A stretch of 26,428 nt of DNA from a virus, in the IMG/VR virus record IMGVR_UViG_3300020715_000014, positions 1 to 26,428 of that record, one strand, 5' to 3'. The translations under genes and the position numbers were made by a program. Shown here piece by piece: positions 13,417 through 20,170 of this stretch (positions within the stretch are counted from its first letter, which is position 1; every line of letters begins with the position of its first letter). The notes under the pieces were generated by a model. The model was not told the DNA's origin. It saw nothing but the letters and a program-made list of their open reading frames with translations, and did no database searches.

Positions 13417-13669
13417 GCCGGCAGTACAAGAAAAGTCAGGTAAAGTAATATCCGACTCTAAAGGGTATAGCCATACTGAAATTGAAAAGAAAGCTGGCCG
13501 TAAAAAACACCAAGATAAGCGTGGGTTCTTATTATCCAACGGAGAGTTTGCAAATCGTGAAAAAGCTGCTAAAATAGCAAAAGCCGCCGGAGAAGTTAAA
13601 AAGCCCGGTAAAAAACTACATTCACACGAACTACGTGAAAGCCTTGGTATTAAGAAAGAACCAAAATGA
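13388..13669 (+). CDS. Lysine-rich protein, unknown
   Basis: 93 residues from the ATG at 13388, with AAAGGA at good spacing; the frame is open upstream to 13214 but that part overprints the membrane protein. It is very Lys-rich (KKAGRKKHQDKRGF, REKAAKIAKAAGEVKKPGKK), with FLLSNGEFANREKAAKIA as a helix-forming centre. It probably binds nucleic acid through charge. ATGA overlap with the next gene. Confidence 0.68.
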   Translation: MATKKIKVVEPAVQEKSGKVISDSKGYSHTEIEKKAGRKKHQDKRGFLLSNGEFANREKAAKIAKAAGEVKKPGKKLHSHELRESLGIKKEPK

Positions 13670-13836
13670 CGACGCGTGATGGTGGTAAGGGAGATAAACA
13701 AATTTCCCCAGCAGACAAAGAACAGTTTGATAAAAACTGGAACAAGATATTTAATCCCGAAAAATGTATTGACTACGACCAAGAGGCTGACAATGACAAC
13801 ATCCAAATCCTTGCCACAATCCCCTTTGGTAGATAA
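13666..13836 (+). CDS. 56-residue GGKGDKQ protein
   Basis: ATG at 13666 overlaps the previous stop. The N-terminus MTTRDGGKGDKQISPADKEQ parallels MTKHDGGKGDKQITPQNKEQ of the 166-residue protein at 9678, and IF aligns a few residues later; the two then diverge. It overlaps the next gene by 44 nt. A shared N-terminal module on two otherwise different phage proteins suggests a common partner or a duplicated start. Confidence 0.6.
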   Translation: MTTRDGGKGDKQISPADKEQFDKNWNKIFNPEKCIDYDQEADNDNIQILATIPFGR

Positions 13837-14422
13837 GCCGTATTATATAGCTGATACAGGGCACTTTGGCATTAAGATTAAGGTATGCTTTTCTGATGCT
13901 GCTTTTCAGGAAGCAGTCAAAGACTCCAAAATAACAGCCAAACATACCGCATTGGACATTGGGCTAGCTGAATCACACTTTATACAACAAGAGGGCACAC
14001 AGTTCGCCATGTTAGGTATTGTGTTTAATTATGAAGATATGGCAAAGCTAGACTCGTTAGAGCGCATGGGTATTATCTACCATGAAGTTTCTCACACAAC
14101 AACCCATGTGTTTGAGTACGTAGGTGAAACAAACATTGGCGACGAATCACGCTCCTATTTAGGGGAGCATATTTTTAAACAAATATTCGCAATCTATGCG
14201 ACGGAGGATGAAAAACGTGAGTGTGCTAGAAAAGGAAATAGAAAAACATCTAGTCAAACAGATAGTGAAGTCATCGGGGCGCTCTTACAAATGGCAGAGC
14301 AGCATAACGGGAGTGCCGGATCGGATAGTATTTCTAAACCAAAAAGTGTACCTCGTAGAACTAAAAACAGCGACAGGGGTGCTGAGTCCAAGACAAGTGC
14401 TCGTATTCGACGAGCTGGGTGA
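13793..14422 (+). CDS. HExxH protein, possible metalloprotease
   Basis: 209 residues from the ATG at 13793, with AAGAGG upstream; the frame is open to 13676 but that part overprints other genes. The central motif HEVSH (97-101) follows a hydrophobic GIIY, and GDES (116-119) could supply the third ligand, as in zinc peptidases. Function unknown; similar small HEXXH proteins occur in phage replication regions. The last 68 residues overlap the VRR-NUC gene in another frame and look like shadow sequence (Ser/Lys/Arg-rich), so the conserved part probably ends near residue 140. Confidence 0.65.
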   Translation: MTTSKSLPQSPLVDKPYYIADTGHFGIKIKVCFSDAAFQEAVKDSKITAKHTALDIGLAESHFIQQEGTQFAMLGIVFNYEDMAKLDSLERMGIIYHEVSHTTTHVFEYVGETNIGDESRSYLGEHIFKQIFAIYATEDEKRECARKGNRKTSSQTDSEVIGALLQMAEQHNGSAGSDSISKPKSVPRRTKNSDRGAESKTSARIRRAG

Positions 14423-14504
14423 GCAGGGATTTCCGGTTCACATTTTACGAAGCAAAGAAGACGTAGAGGACTTTATAAATGGCGCGTGTAAGAAAAACAA
14501 TTAA
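14217..14504 (+). CDS. VRR-NUC nuclease
   Basis: 95 residues. The frame is open from an ATG at 14196, but GGAGG at 14203-14207 is correctly spaced only for the GTG at 14217, which I chose. The PD-(D/E)XK core of VRR-NUC proteins is visible: GVPD (32-35) and VELK with E48 and K50, then LSPRQVLVFDEL. Phage stand-alone VRR-NUC proteins are often encoded just before a SNF2-type helicase, as here, and probably process branched DNA. An HNH gene has been inserted between them. It overlaps the preceding gene by 206 nt and the HNH gene by 26 nt. Confidence 0.85.
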   Translation: MSVLEKEIEKHLVKQIVKSSGRSYKWQSSITGVPDRIVFLNQKVYLVELKTATGVLSPRQVLVFDELGEQGFPVHILRSKEDVEDFINGACKKNN

Positions 14505-15117
14505 AGAACTACATTTAAATTCGTTTTGGCATTCGGCTAAATCACGGGCTAAACGAGACTCTGTGCCCTTTTCTATAACACAAGAATATTTAAAATCTAT
14601 TGCTACCGATGAGTGCCCTATATTTCACACACTTTTCGAGTGGGGGCCTTCGGGTTTGGGGTGGGGTAAGTTTAAACCTAACGGCCCGCAACTAGATAGG
14701 ATTGAACCGCAGCTCGGGTATATTGAAGGAAATGTGGCATTTATTTCACATCGGGCCAATAGACTCAAAGATAATGGTACAATGCAAGATCACTACGACA
14801 TCGCAGATTGGTTATGGTCACATTTATATGCTAAAGAAAACGCAACTCCACCCTTACCAAAAAGAACTAATCTTAAAAGCCGAATCTATAAGCAACATGG
14901 GATTCTTTCTCCCTCCAGGTTTGGGCAAGACTACAACCACGCTGACTATCATAGCGGAGCAATTCAAGGGCAAGACGTTGGTCATAGCACCCAAGAGAGT
15001 GGCAGAGACAGTTTGGGACGCAGAAGTAAAGAAGTGGGAACATCTAAAACATTTGAAAGTGGCCAAGATAATGGGAAGCCCGTCACAGCGGCTGGCCTCG
15101 CTGGCCGTGGATGCTGA
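14479..15117 (+). CDS. HNH-type homing endonuclease
   Basis: 212 residues as an open frame; ATG at 14479 with AGAGGA upstream. The segment DECPIFHTLFEWG, then QLDRIEPQLGYIEGNVAFIS and HRANRLKDNG matches the phage HNH type with LDRI..GY..GNV..IS..AN. The HNH part ends near residue 118. The rest (overlapping SNF2 out of frame by 290 nt) is low-complexity and looks like shadow sequence, so an ancestral stop may have been lost. Free-standing HNH genes often sit beside replication genes, and a second one is at 23123. A GTTTAAAC lies at 14670. Confidence 0.75.
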   Translation: MARVRKTIKELHLNSFWHSAKSRAKRDSVPFSITQEYLKSIATDECPIFHTLFEWGPSGLGWGKFKPNGPQLDRIEPQLGYIEGNVAFISHRANRLKDNGTMQDHYDIADWLWSHLYAKENATPPLPKRTNLKSRIYKQHGILSPSRFGQDYNHADYHSGAIQGQDVGHSTQESGRDSLGRRSKEVGTSKTFESGQDNGKPVTAAGLAGRGC

Positions 15118-16159
15118 TATTTATCTTATTAACTTGGAAAATGTAGCATGGTTATTCGAGAATCATCCAAACCAATTTCAGAACCTAGTGATAGACGAGA
15201 GCAGTCGTTTCAAAGACAGCTCAACCAAGCGATTCAAAGCATTGAAGAAGCAACTAAAAGGTTTCAATCGTCGTATTATCCTTACTGGTACGCCAACCCC
15301 ACAGGGGGTGGCGGATCTATGGGCGCAGGTGGGCATATTGGATTTAGGACAACGGCTGGAGACAAGCCTGACGAAGTTCAGGGATAAGTATTTACAACCA
15401 GATCAATTTAACCGACACACCCGCGTGGTGTATTCATGGAAACCAAAAAGTGGTGCTGATAAAGCGATACAAGATAAAATTGGAGATATTTGTTATTCTC
15501 TTAAAGCTGAGGATTATTTGCAACTTCCTCCACTTACGTCGCTTCATCACAAAATTGAAATAGATAAAAATGTAAGGGCAAAATATGAGCAGCTTAAAAA
15601 AGACATGGTCGTTGATATCAAGAAAGAAAAAATCACAGCTCCAACAGCAGCGGCACTGGCGAACAAACTTTTGCAGTTCACATCAGGCGCGATGTATGAC
15701 GAACAAGGTAATACACATGAAGTACACCGCAGTAAGCTGGAATATCTTGAGTCGATCATGGAGGAATCTTCTTCCCCGACGCTCGTATTCTATCACTTCA
15801 AACACAGTCTCCAGAGACTTCGTCTTACATTCCCGAAGGCTGTGGTGCTGGACGATGACAACATTGAAGCGTGGCGTCGTGGCGAGATTCGTATGCTCTT
15901 GGCCCACCCTCAATCAGGAGGTATTGGGCTCAATTTACAATGCAACGTTGGTGATACAGCACAAACAGTGTGGTACGACCTCCCCTGGTCATCTGAGAAC
16001 TATATCCAGGCAAATGCCCGTATCTATCGCCAAGGGCAAGAAAAACCGGTTATCATACACCACCTAATTGTATCTAATAGCGTGGATGAAAGAGTAGTAG
16101 CAGTATTAGAAGGCAAAATAACTTTACAAGAGGCAATCCTAGAATCACTTCAATTATGA
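14828..16159 (+). CDS. SNF2-type DEAD/DEAH-box helicase
   Basis: 443 residues from the ATG at 14828, which places LHPYQKELI (Q-motif-like) at the N-terminus; no ribosome binding site is visible and the start lies inside the HNH gene. Motif I is PPGLGKTT (29-36), motif II IDES, motif III LTGTPTP; the C-terminal lobe has LVFYHFKHSLQRL, GGIGLNLQ and a Q..AR.YRQGQ motif VI. The set is that of phage SNF2-family translocases, thought to work with VRR-NUC in replication or recombination. The 3' end overlaps the next gene by ATGA. Confidence 0.9.
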   Translation: MLKKTQLHPYQKELILKAESISNMGFFLPPGLGKTTTTLTIIAEQFKGKTLVIAPKRVAETVWDAEVKKWEHLKHLKVAKIMGSPSQRLASLAVDADIYLINLENVAWLFENHPNQFQNLVIDESSRFKDSSTKRFKALKKQLKGFNRRIILTGTPTPQGVADLWAQVGILDLGQRLETSLTKFRDKYLQPDQFNRHTRVVYSWKPKSGADKAIQDKIGDICYSLKAEDYLQLPPLTSLHHKIEIDKNVRAKYEQLKKDMVVDIKKEKITAPTAAALANKLLQFTSGAMYDEQGNTHEVHRSKLEYLESIMEESSSPTLVFYHFKHSLQRLRLTFPKAVVLDDDNIEAWRRGEIRMLLAHPQSGGIGLNLQCNVGDTAQTVWYDLPWSSENYIQANARIYRQGQEKPVIIHHLIVSNSVDERVVAVLEGKITLQEAILESLQL

Positions 16160-16458
16160 CAACAAAAATTCAAGCAGTAGCACCACGTTTATCGGATGAA
16201 GATCCAGATCCAATTGAACAAGACGAAACGGAAGGCATAGCTTCTAGTATTGTAGAAGGATCAGGTTGGCTACCATGGGATGCTGAAGACATCTCAGATA
16301 TAAAACGACTAATAGCAAAAATGCCAGAAAAACAACGTAAAGTTTTAGATGCTTTCTTACAAGGTTTCAGTTATAATGATATGAGAATGACCGAAAAAAC
16401 TTGGCGTTATCACTTTAACGCCGGGATTGAATTTATTAAACAGGAACTTAAACTATGA
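16156..16458 (+). CDS. HTH protein resembling sigma factor region 4
   Basis: 100 residues. The N-terminal half is acidic (DEDPDPIEQDETEG) and probably disordered. The C-terminal half, IAKMPEKQRKVLDAFLQGFS followed by YNDMRMTEKTWRYHFNAGIE, follows the sigma-70 region 4 pattern (LP..R.VL....G.S..E....T...W....) with a helix-turn-helix. Phage proteins of this type are sometimes antiterminators or activators. It is notable because the sigma factor at 5758 lacks region 4. ATGA overlaps on both sides. Confidence 0.65.
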   Translation: MTTKIQAVAPRLSDEDPDPIEQDETEGIASSIVEGSGWLPWDAEDISDIKRLIAKMPEKQRKVLDAFLQGFSYNDMRMTEKTWRYHFNAGIEFIKQELKL

Positions 16459-16640
16459 GTATTTTTGTTGTAGAACATGAAGTTAAAGGCCAATCTTTGT
16501 TTGATACCATACGTGGTGTAGAGGACATTGATATTTCTATGTTTGAGCCAATTAAAACATTATGGGTTTGTGATAACGAGGCAGAAGTCATGGCCGTAGA
16601 AGAAGAGCTAAGGAGAAAGCATGCAAGATATAGTAAATAA
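16455..16640 (+). CDS. Small acidic protein, unknown
   Basis: 61 residues, ATGA overlap upstream, 20-nt overlap downstream. It begins with beta-like sequence (SIFVVEHEVKGQSLFDTI) and has an acidic helical end (EVMAVEEELRRKH). Function unknown. Confidence 0.65.
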   Translation: MSIFVVEHEVKGQSLFDTIRGVEDIDISMFEPIKTLWVCDNEAEVMAVEEELRRKHARYSK

Positions 16641-16860
16641 ACCAGCTCATTATACGAGCCACCCTTCTGGTATTGATTGTATTCAAATTACTGAGCACAT
16701 GAGTTTTAATTTAGGTAACGCGCTTAAATATATCTGGCGTTGTGATCTTAAACATGACAACGCAGTAGAAGATTTGCGTAAAGCCCGTTGGTACATTGAC
16801 CGTGAAATTGCCAAACGTTTATATGATTGTGATTACCATGAAGAGGAGTGCGGCAAATGA
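16621..16860 (+). CDS. DUF3310 protein
   Basis: 79 residues; AAGGAG precedes the ATG at 16621. The core VNKPAHYTSHPSGIDCIQI, LGNALKYIWRCD and AVEDLRKARWYIDREI is the DUF3310 signature, widespread in phages and sometimes annotated as a nucleotide kinase-related protein, though its biochemistry is unproven. The length is normal for the family's core. It overlaps the next gene by ATGA. Confidence 0.88.
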   Translation: MQDIVNKPAHYTSHPSGIDCIQITEHMSFNLGNALKYIWRCDLKHDNAVEDLRKARWYIDREIAKRLYDCDYHEEECGK

Positions 16861-17081
16861 TGATAGAAATTGACGACGATATTGTCGATGATATTACAAG
16901 AATGTGTTTGGCAAATAGTTATGTCGGTATTGCAGACATGATGAAGAACCCAACAGCATGGCACGAAGATGATGTTGCGTCTTGGAAAGAATTACTTCCA
17001 GCAATGAAGATTGTCGGTGCTTGGTATAGCGTTGATTTTAACGCCGATATTAAAAAGGCCAAGAAAAGGATGAACAAATGA
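16857..17081 (+). CDS. Small acidic protein, unknown
   Basis: 74 residues from the ATG at 16857 (ATGA overlap; GAGGAG upstream); a GTG at 16848 is in frame. The acidic N-terminus (IEIDDDIVDDITRMCLANSY) is helical; the C-terminus FNADIKKAKKRMNK is basic. Function unknown. Confidence 0.68.
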   Translation: MMIEIDDDIVDDITRMCLANSYVGIADMMKNPTAWHEDDVASWKELLPAMKIVGAWYSVDFNADIKKAKKRMNK

Positions 17082-17365
17082 ACCCTAAAGTAGACTTAGA
17101 ATCAGCCATTATGGTAGCGTGGCAGACCAGTGAAGACATTGATTTGTTATTTAAACACTACGGCGACGCACCAAGGCCAATGACAGAGGACGAAGTGTTG
17201 AACGCCTTACTTGGCATTAAGTCACTACACGACATGCGCTGTGAGGCGTTAATGGAAAAGTACTGCGAAAAGATGGAATTAAACCAGTACTGCACAGACC
17301 CAGAAAAGTTAGCAGCAAGAGATTTTATGTTTGGAACAAACCCTAAGAAAGGCAAAAAGAAATGA
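17078..17365 (+). CDS. Unknown protein, 95 residues
   Basis: ATGA overlaps on both sides. Helical, with MVAWQTSEDIDLLFKHYGD and LNALLGIKSLHDMRCEALME, and a basic end (NPKKGKKK). Probably cytoplasmic. Function unknown. Confidence 0.68.
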   Translation: MNPKVDLESAIMVAWQTSEDIDLLFKHYGDAPRPMTEDEVLNALLGIKSLHDMRCEALMEKYCEKMELNQYCTDPEKLAARDFMFGTNPKKGKKK

Positions 17366-17583
17366 CCGAAGAAATTCAAAAAGACCCGCTAGATAACGAA
17401 ATTTTAATTTTTAAATTAACAGTGGAGCAAACAAACCACGCACTACAGATTTTTGGAAACGCACCATACGCAGTATCGGCTCCGCTAATAGGTATATTTA
17501 GAGCACAAGGCGAGCCACAGTTTAAAGTTTTACAAGAAGCACAGAAAGCTAAAGATGAATCTAAAGAAACTCCTGCGCAGTAA
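17362..17583 (+). CDS. Unknown protein, 73 residues
   Basis: ATGA overlap upstream, 29-nt overlap downstream. ILIFKLTVEQTNHALQIFGN and SAPLIGIFRAQGEPQF suggest a small alpha/beta or helical fold, followed by a charged tail. I recall similar phage proteins with a VEQ...IL..LP...VA.LI..I pattern, without a known function. Confidence 0.66.
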   Translation: MTEEIQKDPLDNEILIFKLTVEQTNHALQIFGNAPYAVSAPLIGIFRAQGEPQFKVLQEAQKAKDESKETPAQ

Positions 17584-17773
17584 AGGAATGAGCAACGATA
17601 TTGCTACAGCTATTGCTAAAGCAGTTGAAAAGCAAACAGAAAAGATAACTGAGGAGGAGGAACTTAAAGCACAGTTAAAAGCTCAAAAGATGACCATGGA
17701 TATTGTCCGCGAATTGTTCGGCAGTAAAGAGCCCCCAGTAGCTAAAAAAAGAACCATTATTACTCCAGATTAG
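17555..17773 (+). CDS. Unknown helical protein
   Basis: 72 residues from the ATG at 17555; an alternative ATG at 17588 would remove the overlap but has AAAGGA directly against it, too close to work well. It is helical (IATAIAKAVEKQTEKITEEE, then LKAQLKAQKMTMDIVRELFG) with a short basic C-terminus. It is the last gene before the 17774 leader. Function unknown. Confidence 0.62.
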   Translation: MNLKKLLRSKGMSNDIATAIAKAVEKQTEKITEEEELKAQLKAQKMTMDIVRELFGSKEPPVAKKRTIITPD

Positions 17774-17900
17774 GGGCGGTTTTTCCCTGTTTTTTGCATT
17801 AGTAGATATAGGAGCTCGTCGTGAGACGCCTCTGTTTGGCGTAAAGAAGCCTGACAGCCGGAAAGACGGCATTCACATTACACACATAGAAAGAAACAAA
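17774..17900 (+). promoter_or_regulatory. Structured leader region
   Basis: This 127-nt gap holds several small hairpins: CGTC-GTGA-GACG (17817-17828); ACGCC/GGCGT around 17826-17842, which shares bases with the first so that the two exclude each other; and GCCG/CGGC (17857-17870). TTTTTTGCATTAGTA at 17790-17804 recurs at 18819-18833. A weak AGGG/CCCT stem with a T run near 17771-17796 could terminate the upstream operon. The rest may be a 5' leader controlling the next gene. Confidence 0.4.
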
Positions 17901-18158
17901 ATGAATCCATTTGAACTACGCTTTTCCATTTTCAACACAGCTAAAGACATTTTAGTTAAGCAGCATGAAGCCAACTTGGCTGCGTGGGAATTGCTTAATA
18001 AAAGCTCTAAAAAAGTAGAAGAAGTTTCCCCGAAATTTCCAACAGTTGAAGAAATTGTGGAAAAAGCTATTGAAATAAACAAATTTATTAGCGAAACCAG
18101 CCAGCATGAATTTGCTAAACTCGGCAAACGTATCACTGGTACAACAGTAATATTCTAA
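17901..18158 (+). CDS. Small conserved phage protein, unknown
   Basis: 85 residues; GAAAG lies upstream of the ATG. NPFELRFSIFNTAKDIL, then FPTVEEIVEKAIEINKFIS, recalls a short protein conserved in many aquatic T4-like and podophages (a NPFEIR head and a PT.E...KA...F.S tail), whose function I do not know. It is probably helical. It follows the structured leader, so it may be strongly or separately expressed. Confidence 0.72.
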   Translation: MNPFELRFSIFNTAKDILVKQHEANLAAWELLNKSSKKVEEVSPKFPTVEEIVEKAIEINKFISETSQHEFAKLGKRITGTTVIF

Positions 18159-18166
18159 GGTAACCC

Positions 18167-18280
18167 ATGGCAACTAAACCCGGTTTGTACGCAAACATCC
18201 AGATGCGCAAGCCGGGTGCCGCTGGCGCCCCAACCAACAAAGCATTTAAACAATCAGCAAAGACTGTGAAAACAAAATGA
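18167..18280 (+). CDS. 37-residue MATKPGLYANI-type phage protein
   Basis: ATG at 18167, with TAAGG upstream. MATKPGLYANI, then RKPGAAGAPTNKAFKQSAKT, matches a short, very common phage protein; most members I recall have a Lys/Arg-rich segment (IHAKRKRI type) between the two halves that is missing here. It is basic and probably unstructured. It overlaps the next ORF by ATGA. No known function. Confidence 0.68.
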   Translation: MATKPGLYANIQMRKPGAAGAPTNKAFKQSAKTVKTK

Positions 18281-18363
18281 ATGAACTAGATCCACCATTA
18301 GAAAATCTCAAGGCCCCGGCAAACGAGGTACCTCCTGAACCAGAACCTACACCAGCGGCGTAA
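18277..18363 (+). CDS. 28-residue proline-rich peptide
   Basis: ATG at 18277 overlaps the preceding stop (ATGA). The 28-residue product is acidic and proline-rich (DPPLENLKAPANEVPPEPEP). Very short; the coupling is the main evidence. It could be a spurious frame. Confidence 0.4.
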   Translation: MNELDPPLENLKAPANEVPPEPEPTPAA

Positions 18364-18389
18364 TATGGCAACTATAAAAAGGTGGAAGT

Positions 18390-18776
18390 GTGGCAACTAA
18401 GAAACCAACAAAATACGTATTTAAACCAGAAATGTGCGACCGCATCATTGCTATGGGTAGAGAAGGTGCTTCCCAAAAAATGATGTTTGCAGATATTGGT
18501 ATCAATAAGGGTGTGGCAGACACTTGGAAAAAGAACTACCCCGAGTTTGCTGATGCACTAGACAGCGCTGTAACTAACGCCCAAGCATATTGGGAGCGTG
18601 AGATTCTGGCAAACGTCAACAACAAAGGCTTTAACAGCCGTTTGGCAGAGATTGCTCTCAGAGGCCAATTCCAACAAGATTACCGAGAAACACGGGACAT
18701 CAAATTAGACGCAAAAGTAGAAACTAAGGTCGATTTTAATAAAGAGATAGCAGATTTATTAGCCGCCCTAAAATAA
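18390..18776 (+). CDS. Terminase small subunit-like protein
   Basis: 128 residues; GTG start at 18390 with AAGGTGG upstream. FKPEMCDRIIAMGREGASQK, then YPEFADALDSAVTNAQAYWE and FNSRLAEIALRGQF...DYRE, follows the pattern of phage small terminase proteins: an N-terminal helix-turn-helix and a conserved EFadALd.A...AQayWE segment. If so, it recognises phage DNA for packaging. The large subunit is not in this window. The C-terminal NKEIADLLAALK may contact it. An intrinsic terminator follows. Confidence 0.62.
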   Translation: MATKKPTKYVFKPEMCDRIIAMGREGASQKMMFADIGINKGVADTWKKNYPEFADALDSAVTNAQAYWEREILANVNNKGFNSRLAEIALRGQFQQDYRETRDIKLDAKVETKVDFNKEIADLLAALK

Positions 18777-18795
18777 ATATATTTTTAATTCGGTG

Positions 18796-18824
18796 AAAAA
18801 GGGGCTTGACTAGGCCCCTTTTTT
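18796..18824 (+). terminator. Intrinsic terminator
   Basis: AAAAAGGGGC (18796-18805) and GCCCCTTTTT (18814-18823) form a 10-bp stem with an 8-nt loop, ending in a T run, 20 nt after the terminase-like gene. Confidence 0.85.
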
Positions 18825-18834
18825 GCATTAGTAT
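18806..18834 (+). promoter_or_regulatory. Candidate promoter overlapping the terminator
   Basis: TTGACT (18806-18811), in the terminator loop, stands 17 bp before TAGTAT (18829-18834), just ahead of the DUF2800 gene. The -35 is good and the -10 is weak. The 15-nt sequence TTTTTTGCATTAGTA also occurs at 17790. Confidence 0.45.
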
Positions 18835-18865
18835 GTATACATCTTAATCGAATTGAAAGAATAAA

Positions 18866-20014
18866 ATGACTGCACATGCGATGCTATCAGCCTCCGGATC
18901 TAAACGGTGGTTGTCTTGTACTCCTAGCGCCCGGCTAGAAGCTACCCTACCAGAACAAAAAAGAAGTACCAAGGGGATTGATTTTTCTGCGGAAGGTACA
19001 CTTGCCCACTCGCTAGGCGAAATTCGCTTGCGTTTACAGTTTAACCAAATAGGACACGAAGAATACGAAAGAGAATATGAAATCATTAAAACCCACGAAA
19101 TATACAAAAACTACACTGATAACGAACGCGAAGATTTTGAAGCTAACGTTGATAATTATGTATTGTACGTTCGTTCTCAAATTGGTGAGGGTGACACGCC
19201 ATTGTTTGAACAGCGTGTGGACTTCTCTGACTGGGTTCCTGACGGCTTTGGTACAGCCGATGTGGTTATACTTTCTAAGCACTCCATTCGGGTCATTGAC
19301 CTCAAATTCGGACGTGGTATCCCAGTCTACGCCCAAGACAATCCCCAATTACGCCTCTATGCACTCGGAGCCTACGCCAAGTTCAAAGAAGAGTGGCCGG
19401 AAATTACAGAAGTCAGTTACACGATACATCAACCCCGACTTGACAGTATCAGTACCGATGGTACCACCATCAGTAAACTCGTCGACTGGGCCGACTATTT
19501 CGTCAAACCCAAAGCCAAGAAAGCGTGGAGCGGTGCGGGCGAGTTCCTCCCAGGTGAATGGTGTCAATTCTGTCGTGCCAAAGCAACGTGCAGATCGCGT
19601 AGTGACTTCAACACCGAGCTCGCCAAGCAAGACTTCAAAGACCCACCACTCCTCAGCGAAGAAGAAGTCATCGAAGTCCTCGCCAAAGCCCAAGACCTCC
19701 GCACGTGGGCAAACGACGTCGAAGAATACGCCCTCGAAAAAGCAGTAAAAGAGAATGTTATTCCATCCGGTTTTAAGCTGACAACAACCAAGACGCATCG
19801 TAAGATTTCTGATAACCAATTAGCTGCTGCTGTACTTGTTGAAAAAGGAATGCCAGTAGAACAAATTTGGAATCAACCAACGCTTAAATCTATTCCCAAT
19901 TTGGAAAAGATTAACCCGCAAGTAACAGCGTGGCTGGGCGATTTAGTATTACGACCAGATGGGCAGCCTAAGTTAGTGCGAGTTAAACAAGCTGCTAAGG
20001 AGGACTTCGCATGA
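18866..20014 (+). CDS. DUF2800 protein, Cas4/AddB-like nuclease
   Basis: 382 residues. It is a PD-(D/E)XK nuclease of the DUF2800 type: GFGTADVV with D132 and IDLKFG with D145 and K147, followed by QLRLYALGAY. Four cysteines, C18 near the N-terminus (RWLSCTPS) and C233, C236 and C242 (CQFC....C), are spaced as in iron-sulphur nucleases of the AddB/Cas4 class. It probably processes DNA ends during recombination or replication, with the DUF2815 protein encoded just downstream. The 19270-19745 part uses mostly C-ending codons, unlike the rest. It ends with ATGA overlap. Confidence 0.88.
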   Translation: MTAHAMLSASGSKRWLSCTPSARLEATLPEQKRSTKGIDFSAEGTLAHSLGEIRLRLQFNQIGHEEYEREYEIIKTHEIYKNYTDNEREDFEANVDNYVLYVRSQIGEGDTPLFEQRVDFSDWVPDGFGTADVVILSKHSIRVIDLKFGRGIPVYAQDNPQLRLYALGAYAKFKEEWPEITEVSYTIHQPRLDSISTDGTTISKLVDWADYFVKPKAKKAWSGAGEFLPGEWCQFCRAKATCRSRSDFNTELAKQDFKDPPLLSEEEVIEVLAKAQDLRTWANDVEEYALEKAVKENVIPSGFKLTTTKTHRKISDNQLAAAVLVEKGMPVEQIWNQPTLKSIPNLEKINPQVTAWLGDLVLRPDGQPKLVRVKQAAKEDFA

Positions 20015-20160
20015 ACTCATGGCTAATTGGATTTATCGGAATAATTTACACAATCGTAGCAATACAGTTTATAATGAAAGGCCAAGTAGGCATGGGGATC
20101 TCATTCCTAGGGTACGCCCTTGGCAATGTAGGTCTTGTTATGGTAACATTACAACTATAA
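20011..20160 (+). CDS. Small two-helix membrane protein
   Basis: 49 residues; AAGGAGG precedes the ATG at 20011, which overlaps the DUF2800 stop. Two hydrophobic segments (LIGFIGIIYTIVAIQFIM and a Gly-rich FLGYALGNVGLVMVTLQ) are joined by KGQVGMG. Function unknown. Confidence 0.6.
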   Translation: MNSWLIGFIGIIYTIVAIQFIMKGQVGMGISFLGYALGNVGLVMVTLQL

Positions 20161-20170
20161 GAAAGTGCCT

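Noticed and set aside
13354-13806. 150-residue minus-strand frame
   Set aside because: It is antisense to three coupled plus-strand genes and its apparent hydrophobicity comes from the Lys-rich codons of the opposite strand.
18365-18400. 11-codon frame starting ATGGCAACT, similar to the start at 18167
   Set aside because: Too short (11 codons) and overlaps the terminase-like start; the likeness at ATGGCAACT is only a few bases.
19077-19748. 223-residue plus-strand frame inside the DUF2800 gene, and 156-residue minus-strand frame at 19349-19819
   Set aside because: Both lie in the stretch with C-ending codons, which removes stops in other frames. Their products are low-complexity (Ser/Pro/Thr/Lys- or Phe/Glu/Val-rich) and the DUF2800 frame has clear catalytic motifs.
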